40,118 bases of DNA from the IMG/VR virus record IMGVR_UViG_3300031730_000013, positions 1 to 40,118 of that record; one strand, written 5' to 3'. Positions 37,104 through 40,118 of this stretch are shown piece by piece. The notes beneath the pieces were generated by a model. The model saw only the letters and a list, made by a program, of their open reading frames with translations. It had not been told where the DNA came from and did not search any database. The stretch's first letter is position 1. Each line of letters begins with the position of its first letter. Origin of the DNA: a virus. Position numbers and translations under genes: made by a program.

Positions 37104-38909
37104 TCACGCCGCAGCCTCCTCTTTGCCGTACAGCACGGCCATCGCATTGACGTGGCTCGCCAACTCGGAGCAGATCTGCCGGAACTGGCGTTCGGTGTAG
37201 AGCATTGATCGCGCGTCCACCTTCGCCGGATTGATGCGCAGCACGTTGGCCAGGAATTGCGCCGAGATGGTGAAGCCGAGCCGTTTAGAGATGACGCCAA
37301 GGTTCAGGGTTGCGGGCTCGTCGCCAGCGGGGGCCGCGGCGGCGGCTTGCCCTGAACCCATTGCGCCGCCGCGCGGGCTTGCATCGGCAGAGGCCGCGCG
37401 GTCGGTAGCGTCGGCCGTTGCCGGCTCTGCCTTCAAAACCTGTTGCGTGGTCTGCCCTTCGGGGTATTCCTTCGTTGCGGCCTGCGCCAGCGCTGCGGCC
37501 GCCTGCTGCGCAGCGATATGCGCCGCTTCCTGCTCGCGCGTTCGCTGCTCGGCAGCTGCAACGCGCGCCGCTTCCGCCTCCGCGGCCTTGCGCGCCCTCT
37601 CGGCCTCGGCCGCCTTGTGCGTCGTGATGCGCGCATCGACCAGCAAACAGAAGTCGCTCTCCGGCTTGTGCACCATCTGCGACAGGTCGGAGAACAGAAA
37701 CTCGAACCCGTCCGCCTTGGCCTTGAATGCGAACAGGTTCGCGCGGATCGAACGCCCCGCGTTGTCGGCTGCGATCTTGGCGCCGGCGAGCGTCGTGTCG
37801 AGCGCGTCATGCACGCTGTCGAGCGAGCGGCGCCCCTTGATCGCACCCGCGAAGTCGGCCGTGCAGTAGGGCGCCTGCATGCGCATCGGCGCGATCTCGG
37901 CGTTGATGGCGGCGATGTGCAGGTCCAGGGCCTTGCGCGCCTTCGTGATGGCCTCTTCCTTGACCTCGACCTTGCGGCGCGTGACGAGCTTGTCGAGATC
38001 CAGGCGCACGACGCGCGCTTCGGCGCTGATGTCGTCGATCGCCTTGAAGAGCGCGTCGATGCTGGCCGTCTGGCTCAGGGCATGATCTTTCGCCGCGGCC
38101 AGGCGCGATTCCACATCGCCGCACCACTTCACGGCCTTCTCGGCGTCGGCGAAATCGGTGTCGGTGCTCAGGCTGCGGTTGACGCTGCGGATGGCCGCCA
38201 ATGCCGTTTCCTTGAACTCGGCGAGGTTGCTGGCCGTCACCATGCCAGTGACTTCGATGCGCAGGGCGGGGAGGGTTTCCGGAGCCTTCCCGGCGGGTGC
38301 GGCTGGCGCGCTGGTCGGCAGCGCATACGTCGCCAGGTCGCGCTCGAACTGCGCCCAGCCGTCGACGATCTCCTGGCGCAGCGCCATGTCGGGCATGTAC
38401 CAGACGTGCCGCTCTTCGACCAGGGTGCCTTCGGCGTCGAAGTTGCTGGCCATGAACAGCACCCGCCCGGCGCCGCTGACGAGCAGCTGCTGCTCCATCT
38501 GCACACGGTGCATCAGCGGGATGTCGAACGAGCCATCATGGGACGGCATCGAGGCGCGAAGACCCGCGTTCAGGGCCTTGTGCTCGAACGCCGTCGTTTC
38601 GTCCATCGTCAGGCCGTCGAAGCTGGCAGATAGTCGGCCCAAGCTGGCGGTGACCGGGTACAGCTCAGCGCCGATGAGCTCTTCGGCCAGCGGCCTGGCC
38701 AGGGCTTCGAGGCGGTGGCCGTTGTCGAAGCGTTTTTGCGTTCCGATGTCGACCTCGGCGGCGATGCCGGTGTGGATCTCGCGCAGCAGTTCGACGCGCG
38801 TCTTGTAGGCGCTGCAGCCGAGCATGGCCGGCGCGTCGCTGGCGTTGAAGTGCTGAGCGCGATAGGCCAGCCATTCGGGCGAGCCTTGGATCAGGTCATG
38901 GATCTTCAT
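37104..38909 (-). CDS. YqaJ-type viral exonuclease with DUF1351-like and C-terminal domains
   Basis: 601 aa. The N-terminal ~200 residues are a YqaJ/lambda-exo nuclease: GSPEWLAYRAQHFNASDAPA, HRLEALARPLAEE (Glu68), SASFDGLT (Asp98) and FEHKAL (Glu109/Lys111). Next comes a long coiled-coil stretch (~230-500, DUF1351-like, Ala/Glu/Arg-rich). The last ~80 residues (NLGVISKRLGFTISAQFLAN, YTERQFRQICSELASHVNA) are a small domain often found in phage recombination proteins. The gene overlaps the next (38906). It resects dsDNA ends for annealing-type recombination. The fusion makes it about three times longer than the core. Confidence 0.8.
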   Translation of the reverse strand: MKIHDLIQGSPEWLAYRAQHFNASDAPAMLGCSAYKTRVELLREIHTGIAAEVDIGTQKRFDNGHRLEALARPLAEELIGAELYPVTASLGRLSASFDGLTMDETTAFEHKALNAGLRASMPSHDGSFDIPLMHRVQMEQQLLVSGAGRVLFMASNFDAEGTLVEERHVWYMPDMALRQEIVDGWAQFERDLATYALPTSAPAAPAGKAPETLPALRIEVTGMVTASNLAEFKETALAAIRSVNRSLSTDTDFADAEKAVKWCGDVESRLAAAKDHALSQTASIDALFKAIDDISAEARVVRLDLDKLVTRRKVEVKEEAITKARKALDLHIAAINAEIAPMRMQAPYCTADFAGAIKGRRSLDSVHDALDTTLAGAKIAADNAGRSIRANLFAFKAKADGFEFLFSDLSQMVHKPESDFCLLVDARITTHKAAEAERARKAAEAEAARVAAAEQRTREQEAAHIAAQQAAAALAQAATKEYPEGQTTQQVLKAEPATADATDRAASADASPRGGAMGSGQAAAAAPAGDEPATLNLGVISKRLGFTISAQFLANVLRINPAKVDARSMLYTERQFRQICSELASHVNAMAVLYGKEEAAA

Positions 38910-39958
38910 TGCCGGCTTTCCTCGCGCTCCATGTCACCCACGAAGTCGTCGGCGTCACCGGCGCTGGCGCCAGCCGCAGCCGTGGGCTTCAGTGCCAGCA
39001 CCTTGGCGCGCTGCTCGTCCGTGAAGGCGTTCTTCGCGGAGAGCATCGCCAGCAGCACCTCGGGCGTTTTTTTGCCGTCGGCGACCAGCTTGGTCCAACC
39101 GGGAATGGCCTTGTCGAAGTCGGTTGGCGCAAGGGCTGGCAGAGCCTTCGGAGGAGGCGGTGGCGGCGCCGCGTTCTCGTCGATCTCGAACCAGTCCTTG
39201 GGCGCACTCATGTCGTCGCGCAGGCTGGCGTAGATGCGCTTCAGGCTGACCACCTGGGCGGGTTGGATCGCGTCCAGGCGGCGCTGGATGCGCTTCTCGA
39301 TGTGCTCGCGCGTGACGCCGAAGGTTGAGAAGGCCTCGACCATCTTGAGCATCGCCTCGGGGCTCGTGTCGGCCTTGGCCTTCAGCGTCACGTCAGCCTG
39401 CTGCATCGCAGCCTCGGTCACGTCGCCTGGTACCGACGCCAGGATGCAGGCACGCAGACGGCGCTGCGCCTGGTTCGCGCACAACTCGTAGATGTCGCGC
39501 TCGTCGGTCAGCTTGTAGCCGCCCTTCTTCGTGTCGCGCCAGTGCCGCACGATGAACTGCAGCCGCTTGCTATTGCGGCTCTGCAGGTCCACGCAGAAGG
39601 CCTCGACCTCGGAGAACGGCACGCCGCCGGTATCGACGCCGCGCTGCAGCTCGCGCCAGCCGCTGTCCATGTTGCCCCACTGCTGCGAGATCGCTTCGGC
39701 CGCGCGAATGCTGGGGCCGGAGATATCGCTGCCGCCGCGGGCGAACTGGTACATCGCCTTCTCGGCCAGCGTCACGCGCGAGAACGCGTTCAGAATGCGG
39801 TCCATCGCCGCAACCTCGTCGCGCGGGAAGCGCTCGGCCATCAGGTACTTCGTCTGCGTCTCGGCAAGTTCTCGGCTTTGATTCTGGCGAGAGCCGGCGC
39901 TGTCGTGAGGTGCAAGTGCGGTGCGCGCAGCGAAAGGCGATTCAATTACGTCGTTCAC
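38906..39958 (-). CDS. Conserved phage recombination-module protein (350 aa), candidate annealing protein
   Basis: 350 aa with MAERFPRDEVAAMDRILNAF, YQFARGGSDISGPSIRAAEA, FIVRHWRDTKKGGYKLTDER, NQAQRRLRACILASVPGD and FGVTREHIEKRIQRRLDAIQ. This is a common phage family of unknown function found next to YqaJ-type exonucleases. Position and co-occurrence make a single-strand-annealing or recombination-mediator role plausible, but I cannot show it. The C-terminal ~90 residues are Pro/Ala-rich and variable. Confidence 0.65.
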   Translation of the reverse strand: MNDVIESPFAARTALAPHDSAGSRQNQSRELAETQTKYLMAERFPRDEVAAMDRILNAFSRVTLAEKAMYQFARGGSDISGPSIRAAEAISQQWGNMDSGWRELQRGVDTGGVPFSEVEAFCVDLQSRNSKRLQFIVRHWRDTKKGGYKLTDERDIYELCANQAQRRLRACILASVPGDVTEAAMQQADVTLKAKADTSPEAMLKMVEAFSTFGVTREHIEKRIQRRLDAIQPAQVVSLKRIYASLRDDMSAPKDWFEIDENAAPPPPPPKALPALAPTDFDKAIPGWTKLVADGKKTPEVLLAMLSAKNAFTDEQRAKVLALKPTAAAGASAGDADDFVGDMEREESRQ

Positions 39959-39979
39959 GTTCTCGTTCTCCGTTGGTGA

Positions 39980-40117
39980 TCAGTGGAAGAACCGCCCGAA
40001 GACGGCGATCAGGACCCAGATCGACAAGCCGACCATGACGCCCCAGACAAGGATCCCGGCGCCTTCCGGCGCGCGGCGGCGCGGCAGGTGCGGCGCTTGC
40101 TCAGCGCCGATCTCGCT
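39980..40117 (-). CDS. Single-TM membrane protein, partial (5' end outside window)
   Basis: A leftward frame open at the right edge encodes EGAGILVWGVMVGLSIWVLI then AVFGRFFH and stops at 39980. The hydrophobic stretch is one membrane helix after an Arg-rich region. It lies 21 nt upstream of the next gene, consistent with the same operon. No start visible, and function unknown. Confidence 0.5.
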   Translation of the reverse strand, partial: SEIGAEQAPHLPRRRAPEGAGILVWGVMVGLSIWVLIAVFGRFFH

Positions 40118-40118
40118 G

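Noticed and set aside
37443-38633. Rightward 396-codon frame over the exonuclease gene
   Set aside because: Shadow of the leftward exonuclease; no start context or domain.

Overview
The window is a piece of a high-GC tailed-phage (siphovirus-like) genome or prophage. The codon use, the protein families and the integron-type attC sites all suggest a proteobacterial host, probably Burkholderiales or a relative. No terminase, integrase, endolysin, tRNA or CRISPR was found, and genes run off both ends.

Layout. (1) 1-2.6 kb, leftward: portal, a 129-aa protein and a partial structural protein. (2) 2.8-19.1 kb, rightward: the morphogenesis operon. It holds a protease/scaffold, major capsid protein, head-tail connectors, tail tube, tail-assembly chaperones with a likely -1 frameshift, tape measure, DUF2460, a split DUF2163, an NlpC/P60 hydrolase, a tip protein and a LamG adhesin. 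A tail-tube paralogue with lower-GC codon use sits inside the DUF2163 gene. (3) 19.1-27.7 kb, leftward: a tightly coupled 13-gene operon. It combines a ketoreductase, a KAS III-like synthase, an acyl carrier protein, an HMW1C/GT41-type glycosyltransferase, a DegT aminotransferase, a Rieske oxygenase and a NeuD/PglD-like acyltransferase with an extra N-terminal HTH. Small phage genes and a one-domain LuxR-type regulator lie between them. It reads as a phage-borne pathway for making an acylated amino sugar and putting it on a protein. (4) 27.8-31.3 kb, rightward: a secreted protein, small proteins and four membrane proteins, probably lysis-related. (5) 31.1-31.6 kb, leftward: a second LuxR-type HTH protein and a small protein.

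(6) 31.67-35.00 kb: an array of six integron gene cassettes with six attC sites and no integrase. They carry DUF1643, a DpdA/TGT-like protein, a zinc-ribbon microprotein and several small unknowns. Cassette ends match each other by 8-13 bp in five of six cassettes. The attC polarity is rightward, yet every cassette gene is leftward, in line with the flanking phage operon. The array seems to have entered the 3' end of a small phage gene.

(7) 35.0-40.1 kb, leftward: the recombination module. It has a YqaJ-type exonuclease, a conserved partner protein, small genes, and an HNH homing endonuclease that has captured the ribosome-binding site and first codons of the gene it precedes.

The two most interesting systems are the acyl-sugar/protein-glycosylation operon (19.1-27.7 kb) and the reverse-oriented cassette array (31.67-35.00 kb).
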